Origin: Clostridium omnivorum | GTDB lineage: Bacteria > Bacillota > Clostridia > Clostridiales > Clostridiaceae | Direction: 5' to 3' | Assembly: GCF_026012015.1 (NCBI RefSeq) | Contig: NZ_BRXR01000001.1 | Coordinates: 2,125,001-2,162,500 of the forward strand | DNA: 37,500 bases | In this document: positions 1 through 8,479 of the stretch, one piece after another | How the letters are laid out: every line of letters begins with the position of its first letter | Position numbering within the stretch: position 1 is the stretch's first letter | Position numbers and translations under genes: made by a program | Notes under the pieces: model-generated | The model's input: only the letters and a program-made list of their open reading frames with translations | What the model was told of the DNA's origin: nothing | The model's database searches: none

Positions 1-1221
<1,221 letters not shown>

Positions 1222-1299
1222 AAATATTCTTAATCTGTTCAGTCTTGAGAGAATAACATTCTTTCAAAGGAAACTCGCTCAACAGAGTTGAGGAGTACT

Positions 1300-1333
1300 G
1301 ATTAGTTAGCAAAATCGAAGATTTTGACTAATC
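1300..1333 (+). other. 23S-5S spacer processing stem
   Basis: The spacer (1222-1336) holds a hairpin just before the 5S gene: GATTAGT and GCAAAATC on the 5' side pair with GATTTTG and ACTAATC on the 3' side around a GAA loop. A smaller AACTC/GAGTT hairpin lies at about 1271-1288. Such stems flanking 5S are typical RNase processing structures. There is no tRNA in this spacer. Confidence 0.5.
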
Positions 1334-1336
1334 ATG

Positions 1337-1456
1337 TATCTGGTGGTAATGGCAAGAAGGTAACACCCGTTCCCATTCCGAACACGAAGGTTAAGCTTCT
1401 TAGCGCCGATGGTACTGCAGGGGAGGCCCTGTGGAAGAGTAGGACGCTGCCAGGTT
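1337..1456 (+). rRNA. rrf: 5S ribosomal RNA
   Basis: About 118 nt with the standard 5S landmarks: CCCGTTCCCATTCCGAACAC near 1367 (loop B/C region), AAGCTTCTTAGCGCCGATGG near 1393, and GAGAGTAGG-like GAAGAGTAGGACGCTGCCAG at the 3' side. The terminal helix forms between ATCTGG (1338-1343) and CCAGGT (1450-1455). It follows 23S after a 115-nt spacer and is followed after 6 nt by tRNA-Glu, so it is part of the same transcript. End positions may be off by one or two bases. Confidence 0.95.
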
Positions 1457-1462
1457 ATATTT

Positions 1463-1537
1463 GGCTCCTTGGTCAAGCGGTTAAGACACCACCCTTTCAC
1501 GGTGGTAACAGGGGTTCGATTCCCCTAGGAGTCACCA
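1463..1537 (+). tRNA. tRNA-Glu (anticodon UUC)
   Basis: A full cloverleaf of 75 nt including an encoded CCA (1535-1537). The acceptor stem is GGCTCCT with AGGAGTC, and the anticodon stem CCACC (1489-1493) pairs with GGTGG (1501-1505) around a loop with anticodon TTC at 1496-1498. The T arm GGGGTTCGATTCCCC is standard. It lies 6 nt after 5S and 8 nt before tRNA-Leu, so it is co-transcribed with the rRNA operon. Confidence 0.97.
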
Positions 1538-1545
1538 TTTTATAT

Positions 1546-1629
1546 GCAGATGTGGCGGAATTGGCAGACGCACTAGACTTAGGATCTAGCGCCTACGGCG
1601 TGGGGGTTCGACTCCCTTCATCTGCACCA
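1546..1629 (+). tRNA. tRNA-Leu (anticodon UAG)
   Basis: An 84-nt class II tRNA with a long variable arm (GCGCCTACGGCGT region, about 1589-1601) and an encoded CCA (1627-1629). The acceptor stem is GCAGATG with CATCTGC. The anticodon stem CTAGA/TCTAG encloses anticodon TAG at 1580-1582, reading CUA and other CUN leucine codons. It is the last gene of the rRNA operon and is followed by a terminator. Confidence 0.97.
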
Positions 1630-1634
1630 ATAAA

Positions 1635-1673
1635 GTCTGGATAGATTTATATCTAACCAGGCTTTTTATTTTT
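1635..1673 (+). terminator. Rho-independent terminator of the rRNA/tRNA operon
   Basis: GTCTGGATAGAT and ATCTAACCAGGC form an imperfect 12-bp stem with a TTAT loop, followed directly by TTTTTATTTTT. It starts 5 nt after the CCA of tRNA-Leu. Confidence 0.85.
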
Positions 1674-1697
1674 ATAAAATATTAATTTGTATACTAT

Positions 1698-1742
1698 ATA
1701 TCCACAAAAAGATATATAATATAGACATATTTCTGTGGATAA
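1698..1742. promoter_or_regulatory. Inverted pair of DnaA-box-like sites upstream of sfsA
   Basis: ATATCCACA at 1698-1706 (8 of 9 to TTATCCACA) and TGTGGATAA at 1734-1742 (a perfect DnaA box on the minus strand) are arranged as an inverted repeat, with the arms extending as ATCCACA.AAA..TAT and ATAT.TC.TGTGGAT. A TATAAT lies between them (1715-1720). The pair may bind DnaA or simply be an operator-like dyad; the base match is seen, the function is inferred. Confidence 0.35.
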
Positions 1743-1794
1743 TGTTGATAAAATATGTTGATAAGTGAATAACTTTTCAATTGGAGATGATGAA

Positions 1795-2487
1795 ATGTTA
1801 ATAGATAAGAATATAAAGCTTGTTCCTTTTATAAGGAGGCCTAATAGATTTCAGGGCTATGTGAGCATTGATGGAAAAGAGGAAATGGTTCACGTGCCTA
1901 ATACAGGAAGGTGTAGAGAAATCCTTATTCCAGGAACTACAGTGGTGCTTAGAGAGGAAAACAATCCTTCAAGAAAAACTAGATATGATTTAATTGCAGG
2001 TTATAAGGGAGATAAACTTATAAACATAGATTCTCAAGCACCTAATAAGGTGGTAGAAGAGGCATTAAGAAATGGAAAAATAGAAGCTTTAAAAAAATAT
2101 ACAAATATACAAAGAGAAAAGACCTTTGGAAATAGCCGGTTTGATTTTAAACTTTCAGATGATGAAATGAGAGAATATTACCTAGAGGTGAAGGGAGTAA
2201 CTCTTGAGGAAAATGGGAAAACTATGTTTCCTGATGCACCTACAGAAAGGGGAAGAAAGCATTTATTAGAGTTGGTAGAAGTAGTGATGAGTGGAAGAAG
2301 AGCAGGGGTGTTGTTTTTAATCCAGCTGGATGGTGCGGATTATTTTACTCCCCATGAGGCTATGGATAAACCTTTTTCTGATGCAGTAAGATATGCCTAT
2401 GAGAATGGTGTTGATGTTTTTGCTTTTGATTGTAAGGTTGGAGTGGATTATATTACACTAGATAAAAGAGTAGAAGTAAGATTATAG
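1795..2487 (+). CDS. sfsA: SfsA family protein (sugar fermentation stimulation protein homolog)
   Basis: A 230-residue SfsA-family protein. Recognised from the N-terminal RPNRFQGYV, the GRCREILIPG segment, the ERKTFGNSRFDF-like segment, YLEVKGVTL and FPDAPTERGRKHL, all hallmarks of the family; the last two belong to its nuclease-like fold. The E. coli protein was linked to maltose metabolism and DNA binding, but the biochemical role is not settled. A GTG start at 1765 would add 10 residues; I chose ATG 1795 because GGAG at 1783-1786 sits 8 nt before it and the shorter protein has the usual family length. It appears monocistronic, with an inverted pair of DnaA-like boxes upstream. Family assignment is firm, cellular role is not. 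Confidence 0.93.
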   Translation: MLIDKNIKLVPFIRRPNRFQGYVSIDGKEEMVHVPNTGRCREILIPGTTVVLREENNPSRKTRYDLIAGYKGDKLINIDSQAPNKVVEEALRNGKIEALKKYTNIQREKTFGNSRFDFKLSDDEMREYYLEVKGVTLEENGKTMFPDAPTERGRKHLLELVEVVMSGRRAGVLFLIQLDGADYFTPHEAMDKPFSDAVRYAYENGVDVFAFDCKVGVDYITLDKRVEVRL

Positions 2488-2597
2488 TAATATGATTTTT
2501 ATATACACAATTATTATGTATAATATATATATAAAGATTTTTAGAAAATAGCAATAAAAGTGTGTAGATTTATATATAGAGAAAGGTAGAGTTGATT

Positions 2598-3110
2598 ATG
2601 AAGTATATTTTTTGTCCTAAGTGTGGAAAAAAGCTGATAGATAAATATAGCTGGGACGAAGGAAGTATACCCTACTGCCCTGAAGATGATATAATGTACT
2701 TTGATACTCCAAAGCCTTGTATAATAGTAGCTGTAGTTAAGGGCGATGAAATATTGCTGCTTAAACAAAGCTATACTTTTAAGGACTCAAAGGTTTTAGT
2801 GTCTGGCTATGTAACAAATGGTGAATCTGTAGAGGACACAGTATATAGAGAAGTTAAGGAAGAAACAGGTATAACAATTGATGATGTACAATATTTAGGA
2901 AGTGAATATCTAGAATCAAAAGAAATTCTAATGCTTACGTTTATGGCACGTTATGTTGAGGGAGAAATAACAAAATCATCTGAAGTAGAATGGGTAAATT
3001 GGGTTTGTTTAAATAACGCTATAAATGAAATGAATGAAGATGAAATAGGGAAGAGAATAGTGAGGAAAGTATTAAAAGAGATGGGCTTTACTGAAGATGG
3101 AAATATCTAA
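2598..3110 (+). CDS. Nudix hydrolase with N-terminal zinc-ribbon-like segment (NudC-like)
   Basis: A 170-residue protein with a CPKCG motif at residues 6-10 and CPED at 27-30, resembling the zinc ribbon of NAD-pyrophosphatase-type Nudix enzymes, then a Nudix domain. The Nudix box is intact: GYVTNGE, seven residues, then REVKEETGI, matching Gx5Ex7REUxEExGU. The SQPWPF motif typical of genuine NudC is absent (SEYLESKEI stands in its place), so the substrate is uncertain. The fourth zinc ligand is replaced by Asp, leaving three cysteines in the ribbon. ATG 2598 was chosen over TTG 2592, with AAAGG about 11 nt upstream; both are possible. It stands alone between sfsA and the barrel gene. Confidence 0.85.
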   Translation: MKYIFCPKCGKKLIDKYSWDEGSIPYCPEDDIMYFDTPKPCIIVAVVKGDEILLLKQSYTFKDSKVLVSGYVTNGESVEDTVYREVKEETGITIDDVQYLGSEYLESKEILMLTFMARYVEGEITKSSEVEWVNWVCLNNAINEMNEDEIGKRIVRKVLKEMGFTEDGNI

Positions 3111-3256
3111 TAAGTGGCATACATGAAGGCTCCATGCATGTAAATTTACAGTTTGTTTACAGAAAAAGGATGAAACATTATTTTTATAATGATATCATAT
3201 AATAATAAGTGAGCACAGAGGGTATTGCTTAAATATTAATTGGTGGGTGAGAAATT

Positions 3257-3973
3257 ATGGCAAAGAATGTACCAGAAATAAAAGGAACTTTAAGAAGTCA
3301 TATGATAGAGCTTCCAGGAGTCATTAGAGAAGCTAGTGGCATAAGAGTATTTGGTAAGAGGTTGAAGTCTTTTTTATTCACTACTGATGTAGCTATCATA
3401 AAAAATACTAATGCAGATGCGGTTATAGCAGTTTACCCATTTACACCTCAACCAGTTATTACTCAAGCTTTAGTTCTTGCTGCGGATGTGCCAGTATTTT
3501 GTGGTGTTGGAGGCGGTATCACTACTGGAATGAGAGTAATTAATTTAGCTTTAGATGCAGAATTTAAAGGTGCCATGGGTGTAGTTGTAAATAATCCTAC
3601 TCCTAATGAGGTTATCAGTCGAATGAGAGATTCGCTTGATATACCTATTATTGTAACTGTAGTATCTGAATTTGAGGATATAGATGCAAGAATTGAGGCT
3701 GGAGCAACCATATTAAATGTATCAGGAGCTAAGAGGACTGCAGAGATTGTTCGGAAGATAAGAGAAAAACATCCTAATTTTCCCATAATAGCTACCGGTG
3801 GTCCAACTAATGAAACCATTAAAGAAGTAATAGATGCAGGAGCTAACGCAATAACCTATACTCCGCCTACTACTGGAGAAATCCTTAAAGAAATTATGCT
3901 GGGATATAGAGACAGATATGAAGAGAATGTTGATATAAACCAGGAATCAGCAGTTGAAAAAGAAAAAGAGTAG
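3257..3973 (+). CDS. TIM-barrel phosphate-binding-type protein, function unknown
   Basis: A 238-residue protein with an alternating beta/alpha pattern of a (beta/alpha)8 barrel. Glycine-rich strand ends such as FCGVGGGITTG (about 81-91), ILNVSGAK (about 152-159) and IIATGGPTNE (about 176-185), followed by GANAITYTPP, resemble the phosphate-binding half of barrels in the ThiG/NanE/indole-glycerol-phosphate group. I recall proteins of this kind in clostridia labelled only as hydrolase; nothing here proves a reaction. The C-terminal 20 residues are acidic and charged (QESAVEKEKE), probably a disordered tail. GGTGGGTGAG lies 7 nt before the ATG. It is monocistronic with its own terminator. Confidence 0.7.
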   Translation: MAKNVPEIKGTLRSHMIELPGVIREASGIRVFGKRLKSFLFTTDVAIIKNTNADAVIAVYPFTPQPVITQALVLAADVPVFCGVGGGITTGMRVINLALDAEFKGAMGVVVNNPTPNEVISRMRDSLDIPIIVTVVSEFEDIDARIEAGATILNVSGAKRTAEIVRKIREKHPNFPIIATGGPTNETIKEVIDAGANAITYTPPTTGEILKEIMLGYRDRYEENVDINQESAVEKEKE

Positions 3974-3978
3974 ATAAG

Positions 3979-4008
3979 ATAACTCTATCTTAGGGTAGAG
4001 TTATTTTT
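3979..4008 (+). terminator. Rho-independent terminator after the TIM-barrel gene
   Basis: ATAACTCTA (3979-3987) and TAGAGTTAT (3996-4004) form a perfect 9-bp stem with an 8-nt loop, followed by TTTT. Confidence 0.85.
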
Positions 4009-4103
4009 GAGTAATAATGGAATAAAAACTATGAAAAAAATAATATAAATTAAGGAAACTAATTAATCATGCTAAAGTATAAAAAAGTGATGGGGGAAGC
4101 CAG

Positions 4104-4880
4104 ATGAAAGGAATAATATATTATTTTAGTGCTACAGGAAACACTAAATGGGCTGCAAATAAGTTTAAAGATAACTTTAAAAAAGAGGATATAGTAGTTG
4201 AAGTAAAAAGCATGGAAAAAGCTGATAATATAGATATAGCAGGATATGATTTTATTGTAATAGGAACTCCAGTGCACGCAGAAGCAGCACCTAAGTTTGT
4301 TATGGACTTTATAGATAAATTGCCTGAAGGCCAGGGAATAAAAGCAATAGTCTATTCAACTCAAGGCGCGAATTCAGCTGCAGCTGCTGATATAATAAGT
4401 GATGTATTAGAGAAAAAAGGATACACTATAATGGTACAAACCTATATTAAAATATCAAATAATTATTATTTCGGGGTAGGTAAAGAACCAACTCTAGAAA
4501 AGATAACTAAAAATTTATCTGAAGCTGAAAAGAAAATTTCAAGGGTAACATCAGAATTTATCAAAGGAAACCAATATAAGAATTGTGTATCTCTTATAAG
4601 AATTGCAATGGGCAAAATATCAGGAAAAAGCTTTAATAGGTATCTGCCTAAGATTTCAACAAAGCTTACTTCAACAGATGAGTGTACTAAATGCGGTCTT
4701 TGTTTGCGTAATTGTCCTCATAAGAATATAACCTTTGAAAATGGGCATGCTGTTTTTCATACTTATTGTATGATGTGTACAAGATGTATTCATATATGTC
4801 CTAAAAATGCAATTAGGTATAAGGGTAAGAAAATAAAGCAGACACAAAAGAGTATGATAAAAGCATTAAACTTAAGATAA
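4104..4880 (+). CDS. EFR1-family protein: flavodoxin-like domain fused to 2x[4Fe-4S] ferredoxin
   Basis: A 258-residue cytoplasmic redox protein. Residues 1-150 are flavodoxin-like: the FMN-phosphate loop reads YFSATGNTKWAA (7-18) and a second loop IGTPVHAEAAPKF follows at 53-65. The C-terminus is a bacterial two-cluster ferredoxin with C194xxC197xxC200xxxC204 and C222xxC225xxC228xxxC232. This architecture matches the EFR1 family common in clostridia, presumed to pass electrons between FMN and Fe-S centres; partners are unknown. GGGGGAA lies about 8 nt before the start. The next gene, a small Cys-rich protein, starts 17 nt after the stop and is probably co-transcribed. Confidence 0.9.
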   Translation: MKGIIYYFSATGNTKWAANKFKDNFKKEDIVVEVKSMEKADNIDIAGYDFIVIGTPVHAEAAPKFVMDFIDKLPEGQGIKAIVYSTQGANSAAAADIISDVLEKKGYTIMVQTYIKISNNYYFGVGKEPTLEKITKNLSEAEKKISRVTSEFIKGNQYKNCVSLIRIAMGKISGKSFNRYLPKISTKLTSTDECTKCGLCLRNCPHKNITFENGHAVFHTYCMMCTRCIHICPKNAIRYKGKKIKQTQKSMIKALNLR

Positions 4881-4897
4881 GGAAGGAGAGAAATGTA

Positions 4898-5056
4898 ATG
4901 GCTGTAGGTGGAGATAATTGCAAAAATTGTCCAGAGTTTTTAGATAAGAAGTGTGATGGAAAAGCTGATGATTGTATGTGTAGAAGGTGTCCTAGAAGTT
5001 TAGGAAAATGTTTGATAACAAGATATTGCTCTGAGACAGAATCTGCACTTATATAA
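4898..5056 (+). CDS. Small cysteine-rich protein (52 aa, 8 Cys)
   Basis: The frame starts at ATG 4898 after a strong AAGGAGAG-type site and encodes 52 residues with eight cysteines at 8, 11, 19, 26, 28, 31, 38 and 44. They are arranged as CxxC, x7, C, x6, CxCxxC, x6, C, x5, C, which suggests two zinc or Fe-S binding knuckles. It has no signal peptide and is rich in Lys, Arg and Asp. It lies 17 nt after the flavodoxin-ferredoxin gene and 22 nt before the M32 peptidase start, so it is in an operon with one or both. I do not recognise a named family. The ribosome site, dense cysteines and tight packing make it very likely real. Confidence 0.75.
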   Translation: MAVGGDNCKNCPEFLDKKCDGKADDCMCRRCPRSLGKCLITRYCSETESALI

Positions 5057-5078
5057 ATTTGAAATGGGGGATATATTT

Positions 5079-6584
5079 ATGAGAGAGGGCTATGATATTA
5101 AACTAGGGGAGTTTAAGGAGTATCTCAAAAAGCTGGAGTATCTTAATAATTCAGTAGCAGTACTATATTGGGATATGAGAGTAGGCATTCCTAAAAAGGC
5201 AATTCCTTATAGGGGGGAGATGCTGGGGTATCTTTCAGGAGAAGCATATAAGCTTCAAACTTCCGATACTATGAAGGAATTTATTGACTACTTTAGTGGG
5301 ATAGAAGAGTTAGATGATGTAACAAAATCCATGGTAGAAAGCGCTAGAAAGAATTATGAACAGACAAAGAAAATACCAGAGGATAAATATAAGGAATATA
5401 CTATTTTGGCTTCAAATGGTGAAGCTGCATGGGAAGAAGCTAAAGAAAAGTCAGACTTTGAAATCTTTAAACCATATCTTGAAAAATTGGTGGCATTTAA
5501 TAAAGAGTTTATCGGATACTGGGGATTTAAAGAAAATAAATATGATACACTGCTAGACTTTTATGAACCAGGAATAACTGTTAAAGAACTTGATAAGGTT
5601 TTTGGAGAGCTTAGAGATGCAATAGTAACACTACTTAATAAGATAAAGAATAGTGATGTAAAGCCTAATGTAGAACCTTTTAAGAAAAACTTTTCTAAAG
5701 AAGATCAGGAAGCTTTTAGCAAACATGTACTGAACATTATGGGATATGATTTTGAAGCTGGAAGATTAGATGAGAGTACGCATCCCTTTACTATAAACTT
5801 TGGCAATAAGGATGTTAGAATAACTACACATTATTATGACAATGATTTTAGAAGTGCATTATTTAGCTGTATACATGAAGGTGGACACGCAATTTACGAA
5901 CAGAACATTCCAGATGAGTTAATTGGAACAATGCTAGGTACAGGTGTGTCCATGGGAATACATGAATCTCAATCTAGATTTTACGAAAACATTATAGGAA
6001 GAAGTATAGAATTTTGGAAGTACTTTTATCCAGAGGTTCAAAAGAGGTTCAGCCAGTTTGAGGGTATTCCACTTACAGAGTTTTATAGAGGAATAAATGT
6101 AGTAGAGCCGTCTTTAATAAGAACAGAAGCAGATGAGCTTACTTATAGTCTTCATATAATTATTAGATACGAAATAGAAAAGGCACTAATAAATGGAGAA
6201 ATAAAGGTTGAAGACTTGCCTCATATTTGGAATGAAAAGTATAAGGAATATCTTGGAGTAGAACCTGGGAATGATGCTGAAGGTGTACTGCAAGATATGC
6301 ATTGGTCTGATGGAAGCTTTGGATACTTCCCAAGCTATGCATTAGGAAATCTTTATGGAGCACAATTCTTAAACAAGATGGTTAAGGATATGCCGGATCT
6401 ATATAAAGATATTGAGAATGGAAACCTGAACAACATAAGAGAATGGTTAAAAGAAAATATTCATAAACATGGTTCTGTATATAAGCCAGCAAAACTAATA
6501 AAGGATGTTACTGGGGAAGAACTTAATGCTAAATACTTTATTGCTTATCTAAATGATAAATACAGTAAGATATATAATTTGTAA
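5079..6584 (+). CDS. M32 family metallocarboxypeptidase (thermostable carboxypeptidase 1 type)
   Basis: A 501-residue zinc carboxypeptidase of peptidase family M32, close to the usual length near 500. The zinc site is H266-E267-G-G-H270 (HEGGH) with the third ligand in GIHESQSRF (E296), both diagnostic for M32. The downstream family segments LTYSLHIIIRYEIEKALI and DMHWSDGSFGYFPSYALGN are also present. It removes C-terminal residues from peptides in the cytoplasm; there is no signal peptide. ATG 5064 is possible, but GGGGGA at 5066-5071 lies 7 nt before ATG 5079, which I use. A terminator follows directly. Confidence 0.95.
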   Translation: MREGYDIKLGEFKEYLKKLEYLNNSVAVLYWDMRVGIPKKAIPYRGEMLGYLSGEAYKLQTSDTMKEFIDYFSGIEELDDVTKSMVESARKNYEQTKKIPEDKYKEYTILASNGEAAWEEAKEKSDFEIFKPYLEKLVAFNKEFIGYWGFKENKYDTLLDFYEPGITVKELDKVFGELRDAIVTLLNKIKNSDVKPNVEPFKKNFSKEDQEAFSKHVLNIMGYDFEAGRLDESTHPFTINFGNKDVRITTHYYDNDFRSALFSCIHEGGHAIYEQNIPDELIGTMLGTGVSMGIHESQSRFYENIIGRSIEFWKYFYPEVQKRFSQFEGIPLTEFYRGINVVEPSLIRTEADELTYSLHIIIRYEIEKALINGEIKVEDLPHIWNEKYKEYLGVEPGNDAEGVLQDMHWSDGSFGYFPSYALGNLYGAQFLNKMVKDMPDLYKDIENGNLNNIREWLKENIHKHGSVYKPAKLIKDVTGEELNAKYFIAYLNDKYSKIYNL

Positions 6585-6589
6585 TAAAT

Positions 6590-6624
6590 AATGCTGGCTA
6601 ATTATTTTTAGTCGGCATTTTTTG
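6590..6624 (+). terminator. Rho-independent terminator after the M32 carboxypeptidase
   Basis: AATGCTGGCTAA pairs with TTAGTCGGCATT (12 positions with two G-U pairs) around a short T-rich loop, followed by TTTTT. Confidence 0.8.
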
Positions 6625-6683
6625 TGATAAAAGTGAAAATTTGTGGAACACTATTATTACTAAGCTTAAGGAGGCCGGCCGGT

Positions 6684-6869
6684 ATGCTTTTATCAGAAGA
6701 AAAAAGCAGGATAGCAGAAGCTTGTCCTGAGTATAATCCTTCAAATCCAATATTTAAAGCTAATATAGCAGGCGGGATTCAAAGCTGCGATAGTTGTTCT
6801 TACTATGCAGATGGAAAATGCAAAAAAAATATTATGAATAATATTTGGAGTACAATAAGTTTAAACTAA
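6684..6869 (+). CDS. Small hypothetical protein with CxxC...C motif (61 aa)
   Basis: A 61-residue frame starting at ATG 6684, 9 nt after AAGGAGG (6668-6674). The longer reading from GTG 6624 ignores this site and overlaps the terminator, so I rejected it. Cysteines occur at about 14, 35, 38 and 45, the last three as CDSCSYYADGKC, a compact metal-binding-like knuckle. No family is recognised. The sequence between ribosome site and start is GCCGGCCGGT, unusually GC-rich for this genome. A decayed sequence with a similar CxNFKNGKC motif lies about 150 nt downstream. It lies after the peptidase terminator, so it needs its own promoter, which I could not identify with confidence. Confidence 0.55.
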   Translation: MLLSEEKSRIAEACPEYNPSNPIFKANIAGGIQSCDSCSYYADGKCKKNIMNNIWSTISLN

Positions 6870-7182
6870 AGTACCATAGAAAATAATTCGTTAAAAGGAG
6901 GTGACTAACAGAAAAATAAGTATATAAAAATTAGTTGTAAATTATATGTCTCAATAAAGATAAAAAGGCTTTAGAATGCAAAATATAAGCCAATTGTCGC
7001 AATTTTAAAAATGGTAAATGTATTATGATAGCTTATAAATAAGACTCTAAATAGGTTTGCATATACATAATATGCATAGTAAAAGAATAGATTATTGCAA
7101 TCTCTTTACTAAATAAAAGTGTTTTTTTTATAAAAAAGTACAAATAATATAGCATAATTATAAAAAGAAATAATATTTACGG
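6870..7182 (+). pseudogene. Gene-less stretch with probable relic of a small Cys-motif gene (about 6893-7042)
   Basis: No intact gene is visible. A strong AAAGGAGGTG ribosome-site-like sequence at about 6895-6904 is not followed by a usable frame. Reading one frame from about 6946 to 7042 gives ICLNKDKKALECKI, a TAA stop, then ANCRNFKNGKCIMIAYK and a stop. The CxNFKNGKC end resembles DSCSYYADGKC of the preceding 61-aa protein, so this looks like a decayed paralogue. The rest is AT-rich with no hairpin followed by a clear T-run. The relic interpretation is inference from a short match. Confidence 0.3.
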
Positions 7183-7211
7183 TTGAGAAATTTTTTTGTT
7201 AATGGTAAAAT
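7183..7211 (+). promoter_or_regulatory. SigA-type promoter of the serine-biosynthesis unit
   Basis: TTGAGA (7183-7188), a 17-nt spacer and TAAAAT (7206-7211). The predicted start near 7218 leaves a leader of about 70 nt before the aminotransferase ATG. I looked for a T-box (GGGTGGNACCGCG) and found none. Confidence 0.65.
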
Positions 7212-7288
7212 ATAAATGGTGATAAAAATTCAAATATTTTAAAAGATGAAATTATTATGTCACTAATAATAGTTTGGAGGTATAGTTT

Positions 7289-8359
7289 ATGCACAAGAAG
7301 TTGTTTATACCAGGACCGGTAGAAGTTAGACCGGACGTTCTGGAAAAAATGGCAACCCCAATGATTGGGCATAGAAGTAAAGATGCATCTGCACTTCAAA
7401 GAAGAATAAGCGATAAGCTTAGACAATTATTTTATACAAAAGAAGAAATTCTACTTTCAACTACTTCAGGTAGTGGTCTTATGGAAGGTGCTGTTCGTTC
7501 ATGTACAGCAAAAAGAGCTGCCATATTTTCAGTAGGAGCTTTTGGAAATAGATGGTATGACATGGCTAAATCCAATAATGTACCTGCTGACTTATTTGAA
7601 GTAGAATGGGGCAAGCCTACTACTCCAGAATTAGTTGATGAAGTACTTTCCACAGGAAAATATGATCTTATAACTATAACTCACAACGAAACTTCAACAG
7701 GTTTAATGAACCCTGTAGAAGAAATAGCTGAAGTTATGAAGAAGTACCCAGAAGTTGTTTACTGCTTAGATACAGTAAGTTCAATGGGTGGAACTAAAAT
7801 CGAAGTTGACAAATTAGGCGTAGATATTTGTATTACATCTTCACAAAAAGCGCTTGGATTGCCTCCAGGAATAGCAGCATGTTCTATGTCACAAAAGGCT
7901 GTTGAGAGAGCTAAACAAGTGCCAAATAGAGGATTGTATTTAGATTTATTATCACTTTACGAATACATACAGAAAAAGGATTATCAATATCCTTCTACAC
8001 CATCTTTATCACACATGTATGCTTTAGACTATCAATTAGATAGAATTCTTGAAGAAGGCATAGAGAACAGATTTAAGAGACATAAGGAAATGGCTGAAGT
8101 TGTAAGAGCATGGGCTAGAGAACACTTTGAAATATTCCCAGATGAAAGATACATGTCAAATACTCTTACAAATATAAAGAACACAAGAAATATAGATGTA
8201 GCTGACCTAAACAAGAAGCTTGGAGAAAGAGGATTCCAAATATCCAATGGATATGGAAAGCTTAAGGATAAGACTTTCAGAATAGCTCATATGGCAGACT
8301 GCACAATGGAAGATATTCACGATGTACTTAAAAACATTGATGAAATATTAGGCTTTTAA
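7289..8359 (+). CDS. Class V PLP aminotransferase (serine-pyruvate/alanine-glyoxylate type), probable serine biosynthesis
   Basis: A 356-residue PLP enzyme of the alanine-glyoxylate/serine-pyruvate aminotransferase group. It has N-terminal FIPGPVEVRPDVLEKMATPM, LLSTTSGSGLMEGAVRS (PLP phosphate region, about 55-71), DTVSSMGG (161-168) and the PLP lysine K187 in CITSSQKALGLPPG. It lies immediately before a phosphoglycerate dehydrogenase, so it likely fills the SerC step (3-phosphohydroxypyruvate to phosphoserine) or a pyruvate/serine exchange, as this subfamily does in several anaerobes; it is not the classical SerC subfamily, so I give no symbol. The ATG follows TTTGGAGG by 9 nt. The leader is driven by the promoter at 7183-7211. 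Confidence 0.9.
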   Translation: MHKKLFIPGPVEVRPDVLEKMATPMIGHRSKDASALQRRISDKLRQLFYTKEEILLSTTSGSGLMEGAVRSCTAKRAAIFSVGAFGNRWYDMAKSNNVPADLFEVEWGKPTTPELVDEVLSTGKYDLITITHNETSTGLMNPVEEIAEVMKKYPEVVYCLDTVSSMGGTKIEVDKLGVDICITSSQKALGLPPGIAACSMSQKAVERAKQVPNRGLYLDLLSLYEYIQKKDYQYPSTPSLSHMYALDYQLDRILEEGIENRFKRHKEMAEVVRAWAREHFEIFPDERYMSNTLTNIKNTRNIDVADLNKKLGERGFQISNGYGKLKDKTFRIAHMADCTMEDIHDVLKNIDEILGF

Positions 8360-8385
8360 TAATAAAACTTGTAAATAACTATAAG

Positions 8386-8429
8386 GAAATGGAGACGCGT
8401 TTGTAATCGTTTATAAACCTCTCCATTTC
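8386..8429 (+). other. Long hairpin in the aminotransferase-serA intergenic region
   Basis: GAAATGGAGA (8386-8395) and TCTCCATTTC (8420-8429) form a perfect 10-bp stem; inside it GTTTGTAA can pair with TTATAAAC. No T-run follows, so it is not a standard terminator. It could be an mRNA processing or stability element separating the two genes. Confidence 0.55.
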
Positions 8430-8479
8430 TATGCAAAAGGATGTAAAAGTCGTTAATGATTTTAACATATAATCTATGG

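Noticed and set aside
1324-1644. 106-codon plus-strand frame over 5S and the two tRNAs
   Set aside because: It runs through structural RNA genes and has no ribosome site.
7043-7288. Serine T-box or riboswitch before the aminotransferase
   Set aside because: No T-box sequence or other known aptamer consensus is present; only a plain promoter with a short leader is visible.
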